From assembly GCF_001522545.3 (NCBI RefSeq), contig NC_031799.1:39819265-39883264 (forward strand): a DNA stretch of 64,000 nt, given 5' to 3'. Both the position numbers and the translations under genes were made by a program. This document shows positions 13,124 to 23,545 of this stretch, one piece after another. This DNA comes from Parus major (taxonomy: Eukaryota > Chordata > Aves > Passeriformes > Paridae). How positions within the stretch are numbered: the stretch's first letter is position 1; every line of letters starts with the position of its first letter. The notes beneath the pieces were generated by a model. The model searched no databases and had not been told where the DNA came from. It saw only the letters and a list, made by a program, of their open reading frames with translations.

Positions 13124-13214
13124 GCAAAAAAAAACCAAAAAAAACCCAAAAAAAACCCCAAGCACAAACCAACCAAACCTCATCAAATTTACAACCTTAA
13201 AAAAAAAAAAAAGG
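13124..13214. repeat. A-rich low-complexity tract
   Basis: The tract consists of poly(A) runs interrupted by C (AAAACCAAAAAAAACCC type), then CCAACCAAACC and a run of A. It supports the artefactual Lys/Pro/Asn-rich 85-codon frame at 13037-13294. Confidence 0.85.
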
Positions 13215-13814
13215 AAAACAAATCAAACCCCTTTCCTTTTAAGGCCAGTCTGTCATTTTCCAGTGCACTGTCAGACCCAACAAAGCCCATATAAAACAAT
13301 GTTTATTTAGCCACATATTGTAACTCTTTTAATCTCCCCACTTTTCAACCAGTCCTATGGTTGAAGGGGCCAGTTTCCCAAAAGCACTGAACGCTCCTGC
13401 TAGTAGATTGTGATCCTGCACAAAACATGGACAGTTAAACAGTAAATTCTACTGATAAACAGAATATGAAAAAGGGTTTACAGACCCCTCTCACCTAGCT
13501 AGCCCTGGCTTCCCAAATTTCACATGACCATACCATTTCATACCAGAATGAACACACATTATGCAAACTTTCTGCTTTATGAGGCACATTCTCAACTGAA
13601 AACAAAAAATATTCTTCCCACCATATGTGAAGCCCACACTTACAGTCATAGGGTATGTGGATAGTATTTAGTTCCTTCAAAAGAAGAACCATCCTGGGCA
13701 CATTATCTTGTTGACCCAGAAAGAAAACCCTGAAAAAAGTGCACTTGAGAGCAGAAAGTACAAAGGAAAATTTGTAAAACTGATTCTCACAAACTACTCA
13801 ACTCTCATAAGAAA

Positions 13815-14355
13815 GGAAGAATACTCCTTCCTGGAGTACTGCTTTCAGTTCTGTGGCCTTAACACAACAAGGATTGGGAACCCTTTGGAGTGACTCCAGA
13901 GGAGTCAAAGATGAGCTGAGGCCTGAAGAGTCTTTCACATGAAACAGATAGGGTGAGAGAGCTGTAGCTGTTCAGCCTGGAGAAGTCTCCAGGGAGTCCT
14001 TATAGCACCTTTCAGTATCTAAAGGGCTCCTGTAAGACAGCTGGAGAGGGTTTTTTTTACAAGAGTGTGTAGGGACAGAAGGAGGAATGGATTTAAACCG
14101 GAAGAGTGTGGAATTACCTTGGTTATTAGGAAGAAATTCTTGACTGTGAAGATGGTGAGGTACCAGAACAGATTGCCAGGGAAATTTGTGGATGTCCCAT
14201 TCCTGGAAAAGCTCAGTGCTACCTTGGATGGAGCCCTGAACAACCTGGTCTAGTGTGGAAGACATCCCTGCCCATGGCAGGGGGTTGAAATAAGATTCTC
14301 TCTAGTGCCCCTTCTACCACAAACCATTCTATGATTTTGATATTATTTTGATATT
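13815..14355 (+). mobile_element. CR1 LINE, 3' fragment
   Basis: About 540 bp of CR1 in plus orientation. Recognisable blocks are CTGGAGTACTGC near 13830, TGTTCAGCCTGGAGAAG near 13970, TTAGGAAGAAATTCTTGACTG near 14130, and AACCTGGTCTAGTG near 14245 followed by CCCTGCCCATGGCAGGGGG. The tail reads CCATTCTATGATTTTGATATT and is followed by repeats of ATTTTGAT, matching CR1's 3'-terminal short direct repeats. The copy is diverged and carries indels that remove any coding frame. Sequence upstream to about 13700 may be more CR1 but is too diverged to claim. Confidence 0.9.
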
Positions 14356-15976
14356 AGATCTTTCAGTCTAAAACTCTATGAAATGTGGACAGAAAGTAAG
14401 TACCTGCCCCTTAACCCTCTGCATGAAGTGAAACTTGAAGAAGGGTTTTGGAAGACTGCAGAATGTTAAAAGTGGGTATTTAGAGCCTGAATGCAAAAAC
14501 AGAAAAAAATTACAAAGTTTCACAAAAGCATGATGATATGATAAATTGTCATAAAAAGTAGTGATTAAGACTGTTTGGTGACAAAGTGACAGCTGTAGGA
14601 CTGAAATTCAAACACAGACTTCATCATCTGTATTAAGTCACAGGCTTTAATATTCTGATTTAGAAGTCATATTGCAGTTTTTCTATAGAAAAGAAAAAGT
14701 TACAGCTGTGAGAAACCAGTCCTGTTTGTCAGCTGAGGTAGGACAGCATGATCTTCATTCAGTCACTGAAAGCTATGCTAATTTATGGTGAATAGGTGCT
14801 ATAATGCAAATTTACGTCAGTTCATAAAAGGTTGAGCCGTGCGTTTCAAACGAGAACAGCAAGAGTTAAATGAAAGAAGATGCAACTTCTGAAAAAGGAA
14901 ACTCTGGGAATGTGAAGGACGAAGTAAGTCAGCAGTTGTATTAGGCAGAAACTTCATCCACAAGTGCATTACTAGTGACTCTTCAAATCAAATTTAAAAA
15001 CTCTCCGAGTCACTCTTAACAACAGCTAAAATTTTCACTTTAGGTGGCTGGTAAGGTGGAAAAGACATAACAATAAAATTACTTTGACAAAATGTTGGAA
15101 AAGAGACAGTATTAGTGTAGATTACCCTTGAATCAGATTATTTCTTCAGGAATTAGCTTCTGAAACTTTTAATAAGGAAGAGGAAATAATGGGGAGCACA
15201 CCGTGTATTTTTCCAAACAGAGTTTAGAATCTATTTCAAAATTATCATCCCAATAAATAGAAAAGTCATCTTAGCCTACCTTCAAATTATGAGACTTATC
15301 AATTCCCAGTAGAATTTCACAGCAGTTCCCATCCTCATAATGATCTACCACATATTGTTAGTACTAAGAGCAGCAAGTGTTAAAAAATGAATATATGAGT
15401 GATAATGAATAAACAAAATTTAAATTCTTCTGAAAAGGCAGATTCAAAGGGCAAGTATACATAGCTCATGTAATTGGTCATGATCAATATCTTCCTGGTA
15501 AGAATTGCTCCTCCTGAAGGTTTACACATTTTTTCTCCCTACTGAAAGGCTTTAAAGAAAAAAAAAAACAAACTATTTTGAGACTAGCTCAAGTAGGAGA
15601 CAAATATATACCTTCAAGTGTATAGATACACAATCAGTAAGAGGAAAAGACAGTAGTCTTTGTGGACACAAATTTCAAAGGCTTTGGCTACCAGATAGAT
15701 AAATTTGAAATGAAATTTAAAAATTTTTACAGTCATTCTTACAGTCACTGACCATCCTTTATACAGCTCCTTCAATCTGATGAGGTGCTCTGACCTGTGG
15801 CTGAGAAATGTTATGTGGTTATGCAGCGAGAGTGCTAAACTTTTATAAGTATTTACCAAAAAAAAAAGTTATTACTATTGTACATCCTCAATCCGCATTA
15901 AGATTATATTACAGGCTGGTATTCAAAATTAGCTTTCTTAGTCCTGCACGGATTTCCTATTTATCCGACACCATCA
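14356..15976. other. AT-rich unique DNA, no gene seen
   Basis: Nothing recognisable. Stops are frequent and there is no clear splice-framed open segment. Confidence 0.5.
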
Positions 15977-15980
15977 AATT

Positions 15981-15994
15981 TAAAAAGAAAAAAA

Positions 15995-16035
<41 letters not shown>

Positions 16036-16044
16036 AAAAAAAAA
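15981..16044. repeat. Long poly(A) tract
   Basis: About 60 bases, nearly all A with single T or G interruptions, directly before the CpG-rich block. It causes the Lys-rich artefactual frame 15808-16266. It could be a retroposed tail (plus-strand insertion with its body to the left) or simple-sequence expansion. No retroposed body is recognisable upstream. Confidence 0.9.
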
Positions 16045-16077
16045 CCAACAAAAAACACAAAACCCCAAATCCAAACA

Positions 16078-16275
16078 GCGCAGGCCGGTGGCGGGGCAGG
16101 CTTTAGAGTCGGCAAGGTGCTCGCAGGCACTGCCCGGCCCAGCCTGGGCCGGAGCCCCGCGGCCTCCCCGTCCCCAGCCTGGCCACCGCCGGGGCCCGGC
16201 CCGCTCCCCAGTTACCTCTCCCAGGCCAGAAGGGAGACAGAGCTTTCCCGGGCTTACCGTCTTTAAAATCTCGCA
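16078..16275. promoter_or_regulatory. Short isolated CpG island (candidate promoter / first exon)
   Basis: About 200 bp with roughly 17 CpG dinucleotides and GC content far above the surrounding DNA. It contains GC-box-like words (GGGGCAGG, CCCCGTCCCC, CCGGGGCCCGG). On the minus strand two splice-donor-like sequences occur: ACG|GTAAGC at 16258/16257 and GAGAG|GTAAC at 16216/16215. This fits the promoter and first exon of a transcript running leftward, but a plus-strand start cannot be excluded. No protein is recognisable. An alternative is a GC-rich repeat or retroposed fragment next to the poly(A) tract. Confidence 0.4.
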
Positions 16276-16865
16276 GAGGTGGATTTAGCTCCTAACTGGT
16301 TTAATAGGTTTTCAATTCTTAGAGCTAGCCAGCTATTGGTTTCTTCCAGGGACAGAGGAAGCTCTTAGCAGCTTATCTCAGAAAAATCACTTCCGTGGGT
16401 GGCTTCTTCCCTCCTCACCAAATGTCAATCAATACAAAACCAGCATAAGAGGTCAATAGTATTTCCATTAGAAGTATTTCACAACTGAAGATTTAATTTA
16501 ACTTCAGTATCACTTTCTTCCCAACATATACATTTTTTAAATCAAATTAGTATTTCTTCCATGACTAAACGTTATAGGATTCCTGTGTTCTTCTATTATC
16601 TATTTACACTTCCTTAATCAGCCTGGGTTTTTTTCTTTATCAACTTACACCATTCTCTTGTTCACTTACTTGTGATGTTCTTTGAAGCAGTTTTCTTCCT
16701 TCAGAAACCCTCCCTAAACATTTCTGTTTCACTCACACATTGATTTCAAAGGAAACTGAGTAGTTTACAGAATTTACAGCAATTATTCTGTTGAAATAGA
16801 ATGATCAAGCTGTTGGAGCAGGAGGAAATCCTTAAGAAATTGTTTGAAACTTCCTTTCTTATTTT

Positions 16866-16920
16866 AAAAAAAAAAAAAAAAAAAAAGGAAGAAGAAGAAA
16901 GGAAAAAAAGAGAAAAGAGA
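16866..16920. repeat. Poly(A) followed by purine-rich tract
   Basis: A run of 21 A is followed by GGAAGAAGAAGAAAGG and AGAGA-type purine sequence. Confidence 0.9.
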
Positions 16921-16974
16921 GATTACTTCTACTAAGTCTGTTGTTCAATTTTTTTTTCAAGGATAAAATTACAT

Positions 16975-16980
16975 TTTATT
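16975..16980 (-). promoter_or_regulatory. Candidate polyadenylation signal (AATAAA, minus strand)
   Basis: The minus strand reads GCAATAAAATGTAATTTTATCC here, followed by an A-rich stretch, and the DNA before it looks like a compact 3' untranslated region. If real, it would end a minus-strand transcript whose last exon covers part of 16960-17480. AATAAA is common in AT-rich DNA, so this is weak evidence alone. Confidence 0.2.
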
Positions 16981-17133
16981 GCATAAAGAAGTCAACGTTT
17001 ATAAACTAACAGGCAGCTCTGTTTAACATTATATTTTTGTTAGACATATAACATTGCAGTAGTTACACCAGATAGATCAGTATACAATGCTTCCTGCTTT
17101 CTTTTTGAAGAGATAAAGTTTCTCACTTCTGTA

Positions 17134-17472
17134 ATGTCACCGAGGTTTAAAAAGTTTCATTTCAGAATGACAAAAAGATTCAGTACAACATACAACATTG
17201 AGGTGTCTCATCTTATATTGCTTTCTAATTGGACATGCTTTACTTGTTCTATTATGCAAGAAAATCCACCGGCGACAGAGGGAGTTCAAGGCAAAATAAG
17301 AGCATATGCACTGAGAAACTCCAGTACAGATACTAGAGGTAATTTTTTTATTAAGCTTATAAGGGTAAACCAACAGCTGCGTGTCACATAGAAATATAAA
17401 GAAAATTTCATCCCAGGAACAATATGGAGGGATTAACTGGGAGGAAGTCAATTTATACAACCTTTGTGACAT
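17134..17472. other. Candidate exon region, open on both strands
   Basis: This segment is open for 85 codons on plus (17134-17391) and 111 codons on minus (17137-17472) in otherwise stop-rich DNA, and it carries several CpGs (for example CCACCGGCGACAGAG), unusual for the neighbourhood. On plus, a piece from 17261 to 17338 (78 bp) sits between an acceptor-like TTGTTCTATTATGCAAG and a donor-like AGAG|GTAAT and is open in one frame (residues NPPATEGVQGKIRAYA). On minus it could be the terminal exon of a transcript ending at the AATAAA at 16980. I do not recognise either translation. It lies 0.9 kb from the CpG island. Strand and coding status are unresolved. Confidence 0.2.
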
Positions 17473-17479
17473 CAGGAGC

Positions 17480-20400
17480 TTTACAGGATGTGACTTCTTA
17501 TTTCTTTGGGCCTCCTATTGGAAGTTTGAGGAGAGGTTCTGTATAGAGAAGAGCTTTTATATTTGAAATTCTGGATGAAATATGAAATAATGTCCTGTCG
17601 CACTGGGGCTTTCTATTTAATGTCTCCCTGAACTTGTTCTTTCTGTGGATGGAAGCCTTGAAGCTTAATAAATAAATTCAACACATTCTTCTATATGAAA
17701 AGGGTATAAGCATTTTGTTGGGTTTTTTTTTCTCATTGAGTTCCAATCTCTCAGTGACCCAGCAAATGCCAACTTTTTCCTTTGGGAGGGAGGGTTTCAC
17801 TGATATCAGCTAGTATCAGTGAGTGCCTCTGGATAATCAACCAACAGCCTTATGTCTGTGCATTTTAGCCACATCAAAAGCTCTATAAAACGGTCCAGTA
17901 TTCAAGAAAAAAAACAAAACAAAACAAAAATTAAAATCACAGAAGTACTGTAAAATGAGGGCCAAGTTTAGTTCAACCTACTTAAATCAGAATGCCATTT
18001 GTGTATGTTTGAGTACTGAAATGATATCTTAATGCTCACTTACTTTGAAAATGAAACTCCATTAGAGTCATGCTACTTCACACAAAAAATAAGCTTGCTT
18101 AAGTTTTGTATTTATTTCTCGAATATGTGTCCAAAAAATTTTATTCACTGACAGCCTCCTCTCAGTGGTACTAATAGAAAGTTCAAAAAGACATATTCCA
18201 GAGTTACAGCCTTTCATAAAAGTCTTGTTCAGAAAGTAATGAAAAATTTCTTATTTAATCTCCTGCATATCACAAGACATTACATTTTACCCATATTAGA
18301 CTCAATAAGTTTAAGAAGATGAAATCATTCCTCAGAAGATAACTTATTATCAGAAGAATTTCTATTCTCAGAAACCTGTGAAGTCAGAGGTACTGCTGTG
18401 CATGCTTTTGGCATTAAAAAAGGCATTAGAAAACCATGTTTTTCCATGTCACTCTGGTTGAACGTGTTTTTGAACATGAAATTTCCACATCATTTTGAGC
18501 TTTGATTCCTGGAAAAGGCTACTAAGGTAACTATGGAAAGACTGTCTTTACCTTCTGAGCATATGAGCCCAAATCCTTTGGTTTCTTATTTCACATATTG
18601 GGAAATACCAATGTGTTTCAAAGCAAAGATTGGAGAGAAAGAGAGAAGGAGAGAGAGGGAGAGAGAAAAATAACTAAGAGATGTATTAAATTATGTGTTT
18701 GGCTCCCAACGACATGCTTGAACATGTTTTCAATTGACCTTTGTCTGGAATACTTGATTTGAGCAGATACTCAACTAGAATTTCTTGAAAACTCTGTATT
18801 ACCTAGAATATTATAAAAGGCATAAAACCAGTCAAGTCTTATAAGAATTTAAGTAGGTGGCAACAGAAAGAATTGTGATATTTCTTCTCCATGCAAAGCA
18901 GTGATAGAGTAATGGCATATAGTCCAAAAACAGTACTTGAACCCATGCTATTTTCATGTATTCACCTATCTAGTGTATTTTATTTCCTTATAGATTCCTT
19001 TGCCATTATATATTATACCTTAAATGAAGTCTTCAGTTCTGGACTAATCTGCAGAAGAGTTCATAAATAAACAACTGAGTTTTAGATGGGCTTTATATGC
19101 ACCCAGACAATTTAATTTCATCTGAAAAAAACTCATCATTCAATGTGTAATATAAAAATTCATAACAGTTTTCCACATAACACATTGCTAACCTGCAGAC
19201 ATTAAAAACTAAACATGCTTCAATGAACAGTATGATCAAACACATAATTTAACTTCAAATACAACTGACAATGGGCAAAACAAAATTGACAATGCAAGAC
19301 AAATATGCATTATGTATCTTATGCATTTTATCTAGAGTTATTCTCATCATTCTAAATAAAAGTGAAATAATCTGCTAAGAACAGAATCATCTGATGCCTG
19401 AAGAAGCACTAAATTAAAATCTAAAATAGCAGTGTCCTGTCCCAACCACCACTAAGTAATGAAAATTTCAGTGTGCATCAGTAAGGAAAAGAGTAATGCA
19501 AGCTACCTTTTACATATTGATTATTATGCATCTGATCCTGCATTTCTTACTTGGTTGTTTGTTAGTCTTTGACTGGCAAATATTTCTACCTCAGCTTCTA
19601 CCCTCAAACCCACACTCCATTGTTTGGCCTACAAATAATCCTAAAAGAACCGGAGCAGGCTACAGATTTTCTTCTATGTGATTACCTGAAACAAAGGCTC
19701 TACTCAAAAAATAGTCCAGATTTCTTCTTAATATAGAAAAACTATGAGCTCAAAAGTTGATACTGGCTGACAGTGATCATACAGAGCCAGATGCATCTGG
19801 ATTTTATGTTTCAAAGGTTTGTCATCTTGAGCAACAAGATGAAATAAAAGAATAATAATAAAAAATAAAATAGATTAAATAAAAGAATATAGCTGCAAAT
19901 TACTGTTTCTAATATATTGTTGAATGAATAATCCTAAGTGAAACAAAATTATTTAAAAAACAAGAAAATAAAATAGCTATTGATATATTTAAGCTGTTTA
20001 GCTTCAGGATGTTACTGATGAGAAAGAAATAGTACATATCTTGATTTATTTTCTTTTTGGCGGGGGGAGAAATTTGAATATGCATAAGGAGAAAGGTAGG
20101 GTTTTTTAAAAGGTAGAAATTTATATAGAGGTATGGGAAAATTATGCTTCTCTGTGTAATCCAAAATTATGTTAAATCTCTGTTTTAATGAAATTACAGC
20201 ACTTGAAATTCTGTCATATATGGGAAGTCATAGTAGTCTCCATTGCAGTGCCATACAAAATATCTTAACATAATATCTACACAGTATTATGTTATATGTT
20301 ATACACCTTTCACATATTCAAGGATAGTGCATCAAACACATCATAATAAAAAGGTAATTCAAGGCATCAAGACAGTACTTGCATTTCACCATGGAATTTA

Positions 20401-23080
20401 TAAAACAAATCAAATAAAAAAGTTTTAATTAGCAGACTCTGTGACATACCTAGATGTTTACAATGCCCTCATTCCAGAACAGCAACCACAAAGTACCTTT
20501 GCAATACACTGAATGAAATACAAGAAAGAAAAAAAAAAGAAATCGAAAGGAAAATGTTTTTTTTAAATTTCACAGAAATTTTCTTTAATGCATGAAACAC
20601 ATTTATATGAAGGCACAGAAGAATGATTATCTAATTATATTTACTGAACTTCCTATTGAGGAAACAATGTTAAAGATTGAGTAAGGGAGACATATCTGGG
20701 GAGGTACACCTTTTTCCTTTGTGTGAATCAACAGGCACTTGTCAGAATTCCAGAGAAAGAGATCATACATTTATCTGCTGTGAGCTCTTTCCATAGGCTG
20801 CCATTTCAAAGACATTTAACACTTAACACCACAAGGCAGTTACAAAAAGATACAGCAGATGTTTGATGGCATGGAGGGCAGCAGGGTCTAGACAAATGTT
20901 TTGATCTGGAGAAAGGAATTTTTTTCTCACAAGCAACAACTATGAAATGGAGGAAACTTGAAAATGCTTTAGAGAGTATCTGTTTACCAAAAGACAGGGG
21001 CAAAAATACACACAGCCTTTAAAAAAATAAATTCAGGATTATGTAGGTGGCTTATCCCTCAGAGCTGGAGAAAAATCCAGCAGTTGGCCAACTCTGCTCT
21101 TTAAATTGAGTGTGAAGCTAACATGGTAACAGACCTGGGGCTGCACTCAGGCAGCTTTTTTAAATCCAACAGAGCAACAGTACAAACAGAAAATAAGTAT
21201 AAGCAAGAAAAAAATGAGAACAGTAGAAAATAAATAGTAGAAAATTGTCAGAAACTGGCAGTCAGAATTGCAAGTTCAGGCTTGTAAATAGTGGAGTAAA
21301 AGCAGATTCTTCCCCAAGAGTCATGCAGAATCTGTGGGTTTGATCTTTCTTTTTTTGGTCTTTCAGGTTATTTTGCTCATAACTATATGACAAAATTTAT
21401 GTTCAGTATCTCTTATGAAACTGGGTGAAAAGGGTTAACCGTATTTGAGGAATGTAGCTTGAGTTAGACTATGTTAACCATTCACACCAGCTAGTATCAA
21501 AAGTAATGGATTAAATAGTCTGGAGTTGCTAAAATATGAGATACAATATCTTTAAGGACTTCAGGTCATCTTAACCATTTAAACTATATTAACAGGAGAG
21601 ATGATAGGGTTTTAGAAAACGCTTGATACATGGACTCTTGAAGGATAAACTAGCATCTGAAAGTCCTATTGATTTCAACAAAAAGCATCTGACCTTGAAG
21701 TCCTTTAAGAAACTCTTAAAATCCTGAAGGCAGTTTAATTTATTTTTTTTTCATTTAAAGCAATAATATCAAAGACTCCCATATCTGTGTTTTGTACTCT
21801 TTATACGAAATATTTCAAATCAGTCCAGAGTCCACAGCTGTGGATAAACTGAAGCCATTCTAATTATGTGCCCTATCCCAAATAGGAATTATAATGGAAG
21901 TTACTCCTTTCTCCCACTCTTTTACAGCTTTAAAGCTTTGCTTATTGACCAAAAGGGATCAACCATCACATTTATTTCAGATATATTTTTTAAAATGTGA
22001 TGAAATGCATAGTAGAAAATTTCTTCACACTCATCAGATACAGGTACACCCAGGCAGGTAGTGTACCACTTGTCAAGGTCTAAGCTTGGGAGATAATTTG
22101 GACGTTTACATGTTCCAAGATACACACACTTCTACCTTCCAAAAATAAATTCACAGGGAAAAAAATCACAGAGATATAGTACACTACTGTGGATTTCTTA
22201 TAACAGTTAGTCCTAACAAGCAGTGTGAACTGCTCCCATGAAGAGATCAAACTGTCTGCCAGCATTTACCTGTTAAGGATTTAAAATTATCAGAAAGAAA
22301 TAGGGTGGGAATATTTAAATATACTTGTTTACTATTCTTTGCATTGCTTCTTACTGTCTTGTAAGACAAGACAGAGAAGGCCAGACGTGAGATTGCTCTA
22401 ACAGAATTTGGCAGTATTTGGATAACACACTGCAAAATAAAGGAGAGTTGTAAATAAAGCCCCTAATGTTTTCCTGCCCATCTCCCTCTCAGTCTTTCAT
22501 ATGTAAATCTGAAACTCAAAGCTTGCCAAGTAAAACCACCCAACACACATACAAATCAAAATTTCAGGTACCATGGCTCTCACAACTGTCAGAACAACAA
22601 CAACAACAAAAAAAAAAGTATTTATTCTACATAAATACTCAAAGAAATCTTAATGGGGGACTATTTCAATAACAGCCATTGGACATAAAAGGTTGATTCA
22701 AAAACATTGTGAGTATATGTTATGCTACATTATTAAACTAACAAAGTCATATTTCTCATTCTTCGTAGGCTCTTTCCTCATTTAGTGTACAAAATGGATC
22801 ATTCTCATATAGCGATCAGTTATTTGATATGCTATTCTTCCTTCATCATTAAATGGATTGCCCTGGGCCTTAGATATCACATATTATTCCAGTGCTGTTC
22901 TGGTGACAAAGCTATTAATTTCCTCATGTGACTTTCTATGCCACTTATTAGATCATCCACTAGAATTTCTATTCAATTCAGTTGCTACTGATTATTAGTC
23001 CTGAGACCATTGACAGGCTGGTACCCAGAGAAAGTTCTTTTCTGGGTAAGATGTGGATGAATGAAACTCAGGTTTTACTC
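17480..23080. other. AT-rich unique DNA, no gene seen
   Basis: No transposon or gene is recognisable over 5.6 kb. There is a (GA)n tract at 18632-18670 and short CAA/A-rich runs near 17910 and 22595-22618. All open frames are under 70 codons. Confidence 0.5.
18632..18670. repeat. (GA)n purine-rich microsatellite
   Basis: Imperfect GAGA repeats with occasional AA or GG insertions over about 39 bp. Confidence 0.9.
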
Positions 23081-23081
23081 A

Positions 23082-23170
23082 TTGGGGGGGGTTAGAGGAG
23101 GGGGGAAGGGGTTATCTTAGAATGGTTAGAATAGAAAAGGTGGGGAGATAGGAAAAAAAAAAGAGAAGAA
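23082..23170. repeat. G-rich low-complexity lead-in to the GGGAA array
   Basis: The run includes GGGGGGGG, GAGGAGGGGGG and AAGGGG, then a mostly purine stretch. These G runs fit the G-quadruplex pattern and precede the decamer/pentamer array. Confidence 0.8.
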
Positions 23171-23243
23171 AGGTGTGGGAAGGTGCGGGAAGGTGCGGGA
23201 AGGTGCGGGAAGGGAAGGGAAGGTGTGGGAAGGGAAGGGAAGG
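23171..23243. repeat. GGTGCGGGAA / GGGAA array, left of gap
   Basis: Decamer-type units (AGGTGTGGGA, AGGTGCGGGA, three copies) grade into plain GGGAA pentamers up to the N run. The decamer looks like two derived pentamers (GGTGC/GGTGT plus GGGAA), so this edge shows a higher-order variant of the pentamer array. Confidence 0.92.
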
Positions 23244-23483
23244 NNNNNNNNNNNNNNNNNNNNNNNNNNNNNNNNNNNNNNNNNNNNNNNNNNNNNNNNN
23301 NNNNNNNNNNNNNNNNNNNNNNNNNNNNNNNNNNNNNNNNNNNNNNNNNNNNNNNNNNNNNNNNNNNNNNNNNNNNNNNNNNNNNNNNNNNNNNNNNNNN
23401 NNNNNNNNNNNNNNNNNNNNNNNNNNNNNNNNNNNNNNNNNNNNNNNNNNNNNNNNNNNNNNNNNNNNNNNNNNNNNNNNNNN
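23244..23483. other. Assembly gap (240 N)
   Basis: The N run is bounded on both sides by the GGGAA array, so the gap lies inside the array. The real array length is unknown. Reading frames across it on either strand are artefacts. Confidence 0.99.
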
Positions 23484-23545
23484 AAGGGAAGGGAAGGGAA
23501 GGGAAGGGAAGGGAAGGGAAGGGAAGGGAAGGGAAGGGAAGGGAA
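23484..23545. repeat. (GGGAA)n array, right of gap
   Basis: Twelve perfect GGGAA copies, without the decamer variants seen on the left edge. Confidence 0.97.

Noticed and set aside
13495..13701. Minus-strand frame ending at a donor-like CTAG|GTGAGA
   Set aside because: The frame's stop codon coincides with the donor, no acceptor is evident, and the peptide is unrecognised.
15808..16266. 152-codon plus-strand frame with a poly-lysine stretch
   Set aside because: It joins AT-rich DNA, a poly(A) tract and the GC-rich island; composition explains its openness and no protein family is apparent.
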